A stretch of DNA of 64,000 bases, taken from Echinarachnius parma (taxonomy: Eukaryota > Echinodermata > Echinoidea > Clypeasteroida > Echinarachniidae). The first letter of the stretch is position 1. Every line of letters begins with the position of its first letter. The notes below the pieces were generated by a model. That model had not been told where the DNA came from and ran no database searches. It was given only the letters and a program-made list of their open reading frames with translations. The stretch lies in contig JBAMJV010010616.1 of assembly GCA_037951105.1 (NCBI GenBank), positions 34,176 through 98,175 of the forward strand, in the 5' to 3' direction. Made by a program: the position numbers and the translations under genes. This document shows, piece by piece, positions 20,208 to 31,432 of the stretch.

Positions 20208-23200
20208 ATGGTGAATTTTTCTTGGATTACTTTAAATGTTAGAGGGTTACGGAATAAGGATAAAAGAACACGCATTTTTGAATGGTGTAAATGTAAAGGA
20301 AGTGATATTTCTTTTTTACAGGAAACATATAGTACTATAGAAGTAGAAGAACAGTGGAAAAAGGAATGCGGCGGGCCAATGTTCTTTAGCCATGGGTCAA
20401 ACCACAGTAGAGGTGTTCTTATTTTATTTTCTCCTCTTTTAGATTCTAAACGGGATGCAGTTGTAATAGATGAAGAAGGGAGGTACATTATATTTAAAGG
20501 GGAAATACAAGGGGTTAAATTTTTGTTGGGAAATGTGTATTTCCCTACAAGAGATAAAGTACAATTACAGATTGATTTTTTGAATAAGGTAGACAAAGGT
20601 ATTTGTGAAGTTTTTGATAAGGATTATTCAGTAATATTAGGGGGAGATTTTAATACTGTAATGGAAGGGGGCATGGATTATGAAGGGCCAAACACAGTAT
20701 TAAAATCTAGGTTTATTGAGGTATTAATAAGATTTTTGAATAAATATGATTTAGAAGATATATGGAGGAAAAGGAATCCTAATGCTAGACAGTTTACTTT
20801 TAGACAAAGGTCGCCCTTAGTCCAAAGTCGTTTAGATTATTGGTTTATTTCATGTAGTTTAGACAAATTAGTAAATAATTGTGAAATTTTGGTATCGATA
20901 ACACCGGATCATTCGGGTATTAAATTGCAATTTCAGCATATAGTGGATAAGTTTGTTTTTGGAAAATCGTATTGGAAATGTAATAATAGTTTATGTATGG
21001 ATAAATATTTTGTTGAGGGGATGCATGACCTAGGATTTCGAATAAATTAGTATTTCGGGATTTTTAAAAAATGAAAATGAGGGAATACGCCATGAAATAT
21101 TCACGTGAAAAGGCGAAATTAAGGAAACTTGAAATAGAGACGTTGAAGACTGATATTAAGGATTTAGAAAATCAGTTAGTCGAAGGCGCAACTAGATTTG
21201 TTATTGATAGTATTAAATTGAAAAAAGAAAAGTTGAATAAATTGTATGATTTTTCTAGACAGGGCATTAAAGTTCGTTCTAGAGCAGCTTGGTTTGAAGA
21301 AGGGGAGAATAATATTCAGTATTTTGAACAATTGTTAAAAGTAAATAAGAGGAAAAGTGTCATTAGAGAAGTGTATAAGGAAAATGGAGACATTACTAGA
21401 GATAAAAATGACATTTTAAAATAGATAAAGAAATGTTATGAAAAATTATATTCTTTGAGGAATAATAGTGGTCAAAATAATGGTTTATTTTTTGATGATA
21501 TTTTAAAGTTAAGTGAACAGAATAAAGAATTATGTGAAGGTAAAATGACGAAAGATGAGTGTTTTAAAGTTTTGAAAGAAATGAAATGGAATAAATCCCC
21601 TGGAAATGATGGTTTTACGGTGGAATTTTATGAAACATTTTGGCCCATATTAGGGGATTTGTTGGTAGAAGTATTGAATGAAACATTTGTAAGGGGGGAA
21701 TTGACGGTATCTCAAAAACAAGGGACTATAACATTGATAGAGAAAGAGGGAAAAGATGCGACGCATATTAAAAATTATAGACCCATTACGCTGTTAAATG
21801 TAGATTACAAAATATTATCGAAGGTTTTAGCAACTAGGATTAAAAAGGTTTTAATTGAAATAATTCATTATGATCAGGTGGGATATATAAAAGACAGGAA
21901 TATTGGGGAAGCGGTTCGATTAATAGAGGATGTATTATTTTATTCTAAACATTTGGAGCAAGGACAGGGGTTTCTGGTTGCGGTAGATTTTTAAAAAGCT
22001 TTTGACTGTATCCCATCAATATTTATTGAAAGTGTTAAAATTGTTTGGTTTTGGTGATTCATTTTGTTCTTGGGTGAAAATATTATATAATGGTATAAGT
22101 AGTTGTATTATGAATGGGGGGAATTCTACTGGTTATTTTAATATAGAAAGGGGGGTCAGACAAGGTGATCCATTGTCGCCATATTTGTTTTTGGTTGCAA
22201 TAGAATTATTGGCACATGAAGTAAGGAGGGACAAAATAATTAAAGGGATACATTTTGGGGACCAGGAAATAAGACAAATATTGTATGCAGATGATATGAC
22301 AATTTTTTTGAAAGATATAGACTCTATAAGAAGGTTGCAATATATATTTGAAGAATTTGAAAAAGTAAGTTGCTTGAAAGTTAATAAGGAAAAGACACAT
22401 TTTATGTATATGGGTGAGGAAACTGGGAAACCAGATGGGCCTTTATTTGGAAAATTTGTTAAGGAAGTAAAAATTGTAGGTGTTAATTTTTCGGTCGATT
22501 TTAGATTAAAAGACGATCTAAACTATAAAGAAATATTAAGCAAAATTAAAAAGCTTTTAGGTTGGTGGAAACAACGGGATTTGACTATTATGGGTAAAAT
22601 TTATTTATTGAAAACGTATGCATTAACAAAGTTGAATTATGTTTCATCTCTCCTTGTTGTTCCCTTATGGGTTTATATAGAAGTGGAGAAAATATCGTTT
22701 GATTTTATATGGGGAGGAAAAGATCGTATAAAAAGAAAAATTATGTATCAAAATTATTATTATGGTGGAGTAAAAATGATTAATTTTGAATTATTTGTTA
22801 GAACGCAGCGGATAATGTGGGTGAAACGATTATTATATGGAGAAAGAAATTTGGGATGGAAGTTATTTTTTGATTATTACTTAAGTTCAGTGGGAGGAAG
22901 GCTAATTTTTGTATGTGATTATGAAATGCAAAAGATGAAGTTTAGTTTGAAGATTCCACCTTATTATTTGGAAATGTTGAAAGCTTGGAAAGAGAATGAT
23001 AATTTAAGGCATGCTAATGGTTGTATGAATCCAATTATTTTTAATAATAGGAACATATGTATTAAACAAAATAAGATGGTATTTGATAAAGAGTTATTCG
23101 AACGAGGGATCGTTATTTTGAATCATATTATTGATAATGGACAAGTTAAACCCGTTGCATATTTTTCAAACCATGGTATGACAGGTGAGAATTTGCTTAC

Positions 23201-23849
23201 AATAATTGATATATATCATGCGATTCCGAGCGATTGGAAAAATGAGCTAGGTTTGATACAATTTTGTGAGGTAGATTTAATTAATTATAATATAAACTTA
23301 CATATTTTGGAAAAACATTAAGTTTTAAGGATGTACCATCAAGAAAAATATATGATTACTTTATTCGAGAACTGCAAAAGTTATATGATTTACAAATAAG
23401 GGATGGACAAAATAATTATAATTATATAGATAAAGAACTAAGTGAATGTTTTTTTTAGACCACGAATAACATTAATGATAGGGAAGCAGAGAGAGTTTCA
23501 ATTTAAGTTGCTGCATGGGGCAATTTATACTAAAGAACATTTATTTAGATTTGGATTTGTTGAAGATAATTTATGTTCGTACTGTAAACAGGAAAAGGAA
23601 ACATATTCACATATATTTTTGTTTTGTTTAAATGTAAAATGGATATGGCAAGCTTTGATACAACGTTATGAGTTAGGTGAATTGAAGGACTTAATTTGGC
23701 GAGATATATTTGTTGGATTGTCGGGTAATTCAAATAGAATAAAAATGTGTAATACTATAATTTTTATGGTAAAATATATTTTATTTGTATTTAGAAAAGA
23801 GGGTGTATTACCAACCATTGATAAAATACAGAAACTCTTATTAGATTAG
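20208..23849 (+). pseudogene. LINE ORF2: apurinic-type endonuclease + reverse transcriptase + C-terminal zinc knuckle, broken
   Basis: 20208-21050 is an endonuclease domain (LNVRGLRNKDKR, FLQETY, GGDFNT, SRLDYWFIS, then TPDHSG where SDH is usual). The RT follows: GNDGF and NYRPITLLN (about 21600-21800), the motif A region near 21990, GVRQGDPLSPYLF (about 22155), and YADDMTIFL (about 22267). 23570-23640 encodes the CSYC...H...C zinc-binding pattern seen at the C-terminus of many LINE proteins. There are in-frame stops at 21422-21424 and 21992-21994 (the latter inside RT motif A). Frame changes occur near 21050-21071, 21995-22004 and 23310-23442. It is therefore not functional. The motif set fits the L1/Tx1 group; the exact clade is unresolved. 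Confidence 0.9.
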
Positions 23850-24067
23850 AAGAGAAAATAGCAATTAAAATGGGGAAATTAGGGCTACACTTACAAAAAT
23901 GGGAAACAGTTAAATTATAATAAGATTTAATTTGTAAGGCAGTTTAGAATAAAACGATATTTCTCCCGTGAGCTTGTCTAAGTATTAATAATTATGTATT
24001 TTGTAAAAAATCATTTCTAAAGGAATCTGAGCAGATTACCGACCAGGTGTGAGCGAGTGAGTGTGCA

Positions 24068-24089
24068 GGGGGGGGGGGGGGGGGGGGGG
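24068..24089. repeat. Pure poly-G run (22 bp)
   Basis: Within the LINE 3' untranslated region. Followed by GTAGGGGGTAGAGAGAG. Confidence 0.9.
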
Positions 24090-24415
24090 TAGGGGGTAGA
24101 GAGAGAGGGTTTGTTTCTTTGTTTGTTTGTTTTTGTTTGTTTGTTTTTGTTTGTTTGTGTTTTCTTCTTTTTATCATAGCTTAAAAACCTCCAATTATCA
24201 TTATTCGTCTGTAGTTTATAATTATGTGATGTAAGATTTGTAATTGTTTATGTATGCAAGGTAATTATTTATACTTTCTTTCATTATAATTGTAATTTGT
24301 TGTATTCTTTGTTTAATATGTTCACATTGAACATATTTTGTTTATGTATATTGAATTGTAAATGTATTAATTTGGAGGAATAAAAATCATTTAAAAAAAA
24401 TTTAAAAAAAAAGTG

Positions 24416-24460
24416 TGTGGGTGTGTGTGTGTGTGTGTGCGGTTTTTTTGTGTGTGTGAG
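24416..24460. repeat. TG/CA tract after LINE tail
   Basis: GTGTGGGTGTGTGTGTGTG with a T-run interruption, immediately beyond the A-rich tail. Confidence 0.8.
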
Positions 24461-24528
24461 GAAAGGTATAGTCAAGACATATTACTTAAAACGATATATA
24501 CACCCTCCAATAAAAAGACATTGCTTAC

Positions 24529-24882
24529 CGAAAATATCGACATCCGTTTTGTTAAATAATAATTTTCCCGTATCAATGTCAGCAACCTCACAAGAGTATA
24601 CACCTTCGTCTGATATCGCGACCTGCTTGATGATGAGAGAGAAGTAATTGGCGTCCATATCGAAATATCCTTCATCGTACCCAGGCCCACCTTTGAAGCT
24701 TGGGTTGGCAGTAAAATCGATGAAAATAATGATACTCCGTGTCTGGTTTGTAATGAGTTTATACCAAGCAACGGAGTAAATGTCCCCATCGACTCTGCAT
24801 GGTAGCTCAGCTCTGCTGCCCTTTTCCAGAAGCGATGTCGGGTCGGTGTCGACGATAGCTTGTTCACTTGAATGACGAAGAA
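24529..24882 (-). CDS. Gene A V/I-like Ig domain exon
   Basis: A 354-bp phase 1-1 exon, open over 118 codons, with acceptor ttgccattgcag and donor TTCG followed by GTAAGC. It has the Ig hallmarks: B-strand cysteine in AELPCRV, C-strand tryptophan in YSVAWYK, and the F-strand pattern ISDEGVYSC with its cysteine. It ends in a G-strand-like KTDVDIF. Sequons include NQT and NKT. It joins in frame to the signal exon (25407-25488) and to the constant-like exon (11936-12307). It is clearly homologous to the broken exon at 38878-39232: both share VDTDPT, LLE-G-RAELPCRV and SLIIK. It acts presumably as the ligand-binding ectodomain of a surface receptor; the ligand is unknown. Confidence 0.85.
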
Positions 24883-25406
24883 CTGCAATGGCAAAATGTT
24901 TTTTTTTAATTGATGCGTTGATTGTGGAAATTGAGAATAGAAAGTGAAAATTGATGCGTTGATTTGATACATATAATCATTCAAGAAGAGCCACATGGAA
25001 AGGCACTACGGGCAATTAGAATCCTGTCTGTACCACCGGTCCCGACAAAAGAACGAATTATTGTAATTTGTCTCAATTGAACGCATTTAATTTTCACGTT
25101 TAATTGATATACACTTTTATTACATGAAAATACGATTTCATGTCATTTTTTCATGGTTATCCCATTAAACAAAATAGATGACCATTCATAACACGGTAAA
25201 AATGTTTATTAGCATGTCTTCATCCACTAACCAAAATGCAGATGTATTTCAAGTGACTCTTAATATCCATATGGCGCTGAAGTTTTATTTACAAATATTT
25301 GTCTTGTGTTGTATCAAATTTTCGAATTAAATATAATTATCTAGAAGTTAAAATTATTAAATTAATTGTCGTTAGAATATTAATTGAGTTCAACATGTAC
25401 ACATAC
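24883..25406 (-). other. Gene A first intron (524 bp)
   Basis: AT-rich intron with consensus-like GTATGT donor and TTGCCATTGCAG acceptor. No repeat or exon was recognised within it. Confidence 0.7.
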
Positions 25407-25488
25407 CTGACAGAAGGATGATAGCATGCACTGTCGCATAAAATCCGATACGCGTTGAGCTCTGTCCCCTTTCATTAGCCATGTTCAT
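25407..25488 (-). CDS. Gene A signal-peptide exon
   Basis: 82 coding bases ending in phase 1 (CTGTCAG followed by GTATGT). Translation from the first ATG begins MNMANERGQSSTRIGFYA and continues into the hydrophobic VHAIILLS. Joining to the next exon gives VLRHSSEQ, so a signal peptide with cleavage near the exon junction is plausible. A second in-frame ATG (25482) follows two codons later and has the better context (GAACATGG). Short upstream ATGs in the leader close quickly. The gene runs leftward through 24529-24882, 11936-12307 and 1962-2045. Confidence 0.72.
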
Positions 25489-27247
25489 GATTAGTAAAAC
25501 TTTACATGTAGATCCATGTTGAGGTAATGCGGATTAGTCAAGATATAACGCTTTAAAGACGGTGTATAGTTGCTCTTGTCTTACTATAGTAGACTGTTGT
25601 CTTCGTCTTTATTACAAAGAAGTTTGACTAAAAGAAAAAAAGTGCCCTAACTGAAAGTGAGCCCGTCATGTGACCATATCATATAAATGTTATGGTCGAT
25701 CACTATCGTGATATTTGTATTAATTAATTCTCGCACAATATTATTCATGAATGTTGTTGACATGAAATATTAGCATTTAATAATGTTTATGTGACCATAT
25801 AAAGTTATGGTCGATCACTATCTTGATATTTGTATTAATTAATGCTCGCACAATACTATTCACAAATGTTATTGACTTCAAATATTAGCACTTCATAAAA
25901 ATGGTCTTGGGTTCTTGGTAATAAACATTACGAGCATGATGAAGAATAATCAAACATAGGAATTATTATTAACTTAGATTATTGCTCGCCAGTTTGGAAT
26001 ATTACTTTCGAAAACATCTTTAATTACGAGTGTTTCAAAAGAGGGCTCTGCAAATTGTATCATATAAGTAGATTACACTGTGAGTTCAAATATTTAGTTT
26101 TAGATTAAAAGTGGGCCCAGTAGAAAAAGGAAAACAAATTTGATTTTAATGTTTAAAATAATAATATTCATAATAAAAATGAACCTCAATATTTTATTCT
26201 CTCGGATTCGAATGAAGGGTTATTCGTAAATATAGCTTACGTCCTTCTCAATGTCAACTATTGTTGTTAAAACCTAAAACCGACTTACTTAAACGGAGAT
26301 TGATTTATTCAAGTGTTAAGTTTTTTAATTCACTACAACTATAAAACTAGGCAATTGGCTAATATCAAACCATTCTTATTTGAAATTAGTCACGAATTAA
26401 TAACATAAATATATATTTATATATTATATTTGTTTGTATATATTATATTGCGGTGTTTTTTAAAGCATATTTAACTTATGTTTACTGGTTGGATAATGTG
26501 TATGATTATTTTTTAATTAAAGCATTGCGTCTTTTTTCTATTCATATTTAACTTATTTATATTGTTTGTATTATAATGCTTGTAATATCTGTATTTTAAT
26601 TGTATGGGACCCCTTTGAAAATCAGCTACTTCTGAAATGGCAATCCCACACATTTATGGAAATAAATGAATAGGTACAAACAAATATAGGGGAAATGATC
26701 GAGCAGAAATGGAGTGGAGATATCATTGTTCGCTGAAGATTATTAGAGTAATAATTTACAACATTTACATCAATAAATGGCACCGCCCCAATTTTAACGT
26801 ACTGCAGTACTCATAAACCAAATATAGAGGCATAACTACCACTAGCTTTGAAGTGCATCGCCGTATCATAAATGCTATAATAATTGATATTTTATCGAAC
26901 AAATGTAGTATTTGTATCATCTTGGTTTGATTATGATGTGACGCATCGTCTCGGGGTTGTGGGGGCAGGGGATGAAATATAAACTGCGGCAAAAATAAAT
27001 AAATTCATTTATAGAGAATGTCCCTGTAGACAAGTACGAAGACTGCCGCTTCAATATGAATTACCCAAGGTAATATGGTATATGTCACAAAGTAACCGCC
27101 CCTAAAAATTGAATCTCCCTGCGCCTTGTTTTCATCTACCTAACAACAATCCTTTTAAAGTGCCGTCTAAACCATAACTTTGCAATGAATATTCCTTCGT
27201 CTATTTATTGTTTTAATACACAATACGTATGGATAATCAATATTCTA
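25489..27247. other. 5' flank of gene A
   Basis: AT-rich sequence with a duplicated block (25671-25907). A TATATC-like string on the minus strand about 60 bp before the ATG could serve as a core promoter element, but this is weak. The rest, to the MITE at 27252, shows nothing recognisable. The open frame at 26765-26992 has no support. Confidence 0.4.
25671..25907. repeat. Two tandem 120-bp copies upstream of gene A
   Basis: Both copies run through GTGACCATAT...TTATGGTCGATCACTATC...GATATTTGTATTAATTAAT...CTCGCACAATA, with scattered differences. They start about 180 bp upstream of the gene A ATG. Confidence 0.85.
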
Positions 27248-27251
27248 TTAA

Positions 27252-27788
27252 AGGGGTAGTTGAGTTTTGGTATAGAGGGCGCTACACAAAATAACTTGTT
27301 TATGAGATGATGAAAATCTGAATGTCAAATTTGAAAAAGCATACAATTTTAATAACCGAATAATCTTATTTGATCAAAATCGGTTCTGAAATGGCTGAAA
27401 TATCCATAAATATATCAATTTGTAATATATAATTGTGGGCCTCACGATAATTCGATAATTTTGAACCAGCCGTTAAAAAAATATATAATGCTTCCTCTTT
27501 TCAAAATAGTTCTAAAGAGGTTTTTAATTAGTTGTTGATTACCTCTCTATCGTCTAATCACTTTTTCAAAAAAGATCTTATGCACACTCCAATGAGTTAT
27601 TAGAGAGCGCCCTCTTGAGTTTTAACGGCCCTGTTTTTTAATTAGTCATTTGTAATTTGTTCTTATTCATTTCGAGCATGGTGGAGTAACTATTAGTTTG
27701 TAATCTAATGGTGCAGGTTTTGGTTACTAAAATTTACTTTGACCAAAACTGTAGGTACTCACTTTTAAACCAAATCTCAACTATCCCT
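27252..27788. mobile_element. TTAA-flanked MITE, family X
   Basis: 537 bp between TTAA duplications (27248-27251, 27789-27792). Inverted ends AGGGGTAGTTGAGTTTTGG and CTCAACTATCCCT. TTAA targets suggest a piggyBac- or Kolobok-like source. It has no protein. Confidence 0.85.
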
Positions 27789-27879
27789 TTAACAGTTTCA
27801 TAATAATAATGCCCAATAATTTCTTTTTTTACAACTTCTTATTTCGAACTGTAGTGGTTCTCTTTGACTTATACCATGT

Positions 27880-28192
27880 TGTATTTGTATTACCAATAGC
27901 AGAATGGAATCGGTTTATCCAATATCCCTTCCTATAGATAAAGATATTTACGATTGAAGTGTTCAGAATGTTAATTATCCACTGGAAAATTATAAATGTG
28001 TGAAAAGTCTGTGCTCTGAATTAGCTAAAAACACTTTGCATTTTCACTCATTACTTGGCAATATAACATCCAATTAACATAAAATTGTCACGCCTTACCA
28101 TGCAAGTGGACATATCACCTCACAACAATACACATTTTATCAACCATTCATCACGTTTTGCATATGTCAACAAAGTTACAAGTTCTCTTTAA
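27880..28192. mobile_element. Repeat family Y copy (partial)
   Basis: Shares GTGGACATATCA...CAACAATA...ACCATTCATCAC...TGTCAACAAAGTTAC with copies at 40010-40395, 51373-51782 and the interrupted copy from 56351. The right end reaches TTAA. The left end is not clear. Confidence 0.6.
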
Positions 28193-29106
28193 TAACAAGG
28201 AAAATATCACTATTGTATGGCTACGTGTATTCATGACATAAAGAGGCGTAGCCGGTGTAATGGAAAAAAAGTGGAATCTTAATGAAAATGAACTGAGAAA
28301 ATATAGCCCAATGGCACATGTTTTATTTGTACGCATCACTCCGCCCTATCACTGATTACGCCACACATATGATATCAATTTCCGGCTTACACTGGTACAA
28401 TACTGCGTGGCGTTGAAACCGGAGCAATAATGCGGCGAATATGCATCCCTGCCAACACTTAAACGTGAAATTCGTTCAGTACATATTACTTTTGTTTTAT
28501 TTGAACTATATTTTAATACAAAAGTATCATTAAGATGAAAGGAGATCTATTTTGATTATAGCTCGTCTATTTATACGGTGCGAGTAAAGATCTGTGTGAG
28601 ATGAGGGGGGCAGCGGCGACATATCCCTTTATCTAATTACAAAAACAATCATATTGAATCGTATTTGTATATTGTTTTCATGTTGGGACTTATTGTATAA
28701 CATTCAGACTAACATTATTACAAATTGTAAATTAAAATTGTACCTTTTTAACATAAATTTGCTCAATCCATGAAAATGACGAAAATTTGCGGACTTTCCG
28801 TTCAACCACATGGTCTATAAATATCAAAAGCATCTGTATTTGTCAACATAGACTACAGTATATTAAATTTAATTGCATGTGTGCTTACAGACTGCGCGAA
28901 TCAAAAAAGGTTGCATTGTAAACATCGACATCGAAATGATATAATACCGCCCTTTCATCTTTATCAACCTCAGGTGGCGCTGTCACAAGAGCACTGACGC
29001 TTTATAACTGTATTTTCTGCAGTTAGATAATCTCTTGTTTATGTCGTATGACTATCGTATATCGTGTGAGTGCATTCATAATATAGCAGTTAAGACCGAG
29101 TTGAGA
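28193..29106. other. Unassigned intergenic sequence
   Basis: AT-rich sequence with no convincing frame, repeat or RNA gene that I can see. Confidence 0.5.
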
Positions 29107-29345
29107 CACGTCGGGGGCAGCCTTGAGTTTTATCCTAAGTTGTGGCTTTCAGAATACAAATCTGTCTAATTTGCAGAGTCTTAACTTTGAGCTCATTTGC
29201 ATACGTGTCTTAACTTTTAGCTCATTTGAATACGTGTCTTAACTTTAGGATGTCCTAAATTAGGACTTGTCTTAAGTCCTGTTTTCAGAATACAAAAATA
29301 GTTAAGACTCGTAACTTAGGACAAAATCCATGTCTTATCTTTTTC
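29107..29345. repeat. Diverged tandem/inverted repeat around GTCTTAACTTT
   Basis: GTGTCTTAACTTTnAGCTCATTTGnATAC occurs in about three tandem forms (29174-29245). It is bordered by inverted pairs such as TTTCAGAATACAAA, and TCCTAAGTT against AACTTAGGA. It is probably a decayed short TIR element. Confidence 0.55.
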
Positions 29346-29358
29346 AGAATGCCCCCAG

Positions 29359-29514
29359 GGCCCCGTTGCAGAAAGATATACAATCGATTGTAAGTTACAA
29401 TTAATTGTAAGTCAGACATTTTTTTTGTTCTTTTTCGACCAATCGGATTTGTGCATAGAACACATGATGTGACTCCCAATTAATTCGATAGTTATCTCTT
29501 TCTGCAACGGGGCC
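29359..29514. mobile_element. Short TIR element (about 156 bp)
   Basis: Inverted ends GGCCCCGTTGCAGAAAGATA and, on the other strand, GGCCCCGTTGCAGAAAGAGA. They enclose ATCGATTGTAAGTTACAATT and a GATTTGTGCATAGAACA core. The target duplication is not resolved. Confidence 0.75.
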
Positions 29515-29589
29515 AAGGTCTTGTCAAAATGTTCTCTACACGGCGCTCGTTCAATGCAAGCAACTTCAAGATGGGGTTTCTGCACTTAA

Positions 29590-30135
29590 AGGGATAGTTG
29601 AGTTTTGGTAGAGAGCGCGCTAGACTACGTTTTTTTTGTGTGAGGTAATGAAAAACTGAGTGTAAAATTTGAAAGAGCATAATATAAAATCATCTTTGTT
29701 TGATCAAAATCGGTTCAGAGACGGTTGAAATATCCATAAATATAACAATTTGTAATAAAGCTGGGGCCCCAAGGTTTATTATAGAATTTTGAACCAGCCG
29801 TTAAGAATTCAAAAAAATGCTTCCTCTTTTCAAAAAGTTACAAAATAGGTATTTTAATAGTTGTTGGTTATTTCTCTATCTAATCACTATTTCAACAAAA
29901 CATCACATGCACAATATTTTATTCAAAATGGTTGAAACCGATGAGTGTTTAGAGAGCGCCCTCTTACGTTTTAACGGCTCTTTTTGAATGATAGCATGAT
30001 CTTTACTACGTCATTTGTAATTTTGTGTTCCTTTCTAGTTACAACTATTAGTTTGTAATGTAATGATGCAGGTTTTGGTTACTAAAATCAGTTTCACCAA
30101 AACTGTACTCTCCTTACCAGAACTCAACTATCCCT
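29590..30135. mobile_element. TTAA-flanked MITE, family X
   Basis: 546 bp with TTAA at 29586-29589 and 30136-30139. Ends are AGGGATAGTTGAGTTTTGG and the inverse CAGAACTCAACTATCCCT. Confidence 0.88.
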
Positions 30136-30139
30136 TTAA

Positions 30140-31430
30140 GAAATGCTATACTTGTGTCTATAATTATATTTTTTATAAATTTAAGGCATCAAAACTATAA
30201 ATTACTCCTTATTTGTGTTGCTCAAATCACTTTTATTGTTTTGTTTGCTTACAGTCTATGTACGAATCACCCATCATGCTGTTTATCGCAGATGTCGCGA
30301 ATGAACACACAAAGTTGTCACCCTACCGTTTTTGCTCAGATTATTGCTTATGATTTATTCATCTTTTTAACAGCAAACATCTTAAATTTCTACGATGGAA
30401 TTTAATTCCCATTTTGTACAACATTCATGCTATTCAGAATTTGCTATAATCATGATTATAATTATGTAAACATAATACAAATCTGTAATGTTCGCAGGTT
30501 TTTGTCTACTGAATATGTACATGATGACTTATCGGATATCTCTTTTTTGTCTATTATTTTATTATGAACAATGCTCAGACCTGATAATCCTTACTCTATA
30601 TACGCATGTAACAGATAGTACATTATGTACATCTCGCATGGTATTATGTATACACAGCACAAATGCACACCAACATTTTTTCAATTTTCATAATAAAAAA
30701 GTTATGAAATAATATAGTACGCACACTGAAAATAATATAATTCACCCAAGAAAACTGTGTATATAATAATTATTATATGATGCGGAGGCTGATTGTATCA
30801 TGTATTAATAACAATTAATCTTCTTATTAGGGTTATTCCGTAAACCAATTAACCACTAGTACAGTGCGGTTTACTGGGCCTGTGTATTGGCACCAGAAAA
30901 CCTCTGGGACATGTTGAATGTCTGAGATCCTTTGGGGTTTTTTAATCGACCATAATATTATATTTGTTTAGCATATCTTTAAGTTACTTGTGCATTTTTG
31001 ACGTGATAAGTACTATGCTTTATACATCATTAGCATCATCACTATCACAATATTATACCTGTTAAGACGTGCACATTATTTTTGAGATTTCGCTTTCAAT
31101 TTAGTTTGTTTGCACGACTTAATTTGAAATGTCATAAACATTACATATCCAAGCTATAGCATATACACTTCAAGCTAAATTGCAACATAATGAATGTATA
31201 TTTAAATTCTGTGGCGGAAGCAGTATAGGCCTCTGCGCCCGGTGGTGTCACCTCGCATTCAGAGGTAGGACACATGATCGTTCTAGAGGTTGAAAATGAC
31301 CCCCTATTTCGCAGGGTTTCAAGTACATTTTCAGGAAATTAGACCCCTTTTTACCGCAAAAACGAGTACAATGTGGCCTTTGAGAGAGGCCCTAATTTTT
31401 GCATTTCAGGTACATACTTTACAAAGAGTC
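30140..31430. other. Unassigned intergenic sequence
   Basis: AT-rich. Plus-strand open frames at 30154-30405 and 30488-30712 have no recognisable domains or supporting signals. Confidence 0.5.
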
Positions 31431-31432
31431 CA

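Larger units (their letters stand above)
20208..24410 (+). mobile_element. L1/Tx1-like LINE, inactivated
   Basis: The element carries a broken ORF2 (20208-23849) and a 3' untranslated region with a G run (24068-24089) and GTTTGTTT repeats. It ends in an A-rich tail after GGAGGAATAAAAATC (24374-24410). It lies antisense to gene A, in the intron between the Ig exons, and its tail ends about 120 bp from the V/I-like exon donor. The 5' boundary is uncertain. Confidence 0.88.
12308..24528. other. Gene A intron between the two Ig exons (12.2 kb)
   Basis: Almost wholly repeats: a TG-rich tract, tandem units, a DIRS-type element, more tandem units with T runs, and a LINE. No extra phase-1 exon was recognised. 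Its size is largely due to these insertions, since the other gene A introns carry single elements. Confidence 0.7.

Noticed and set aside
19867-20214. Possible LINE ORF1
   Set aside because: The frame is driven by T and GGA runs and has no coiled-coil, RRM or zinc-knuckle signature.
24472-24996. 174-codon minus-strand open frame over the gene A Ig exon
   Set aside because: It is a different frame from the Ig-coding one. The Ig frame is defined by the AG/GT borders and the conserved cysteines.
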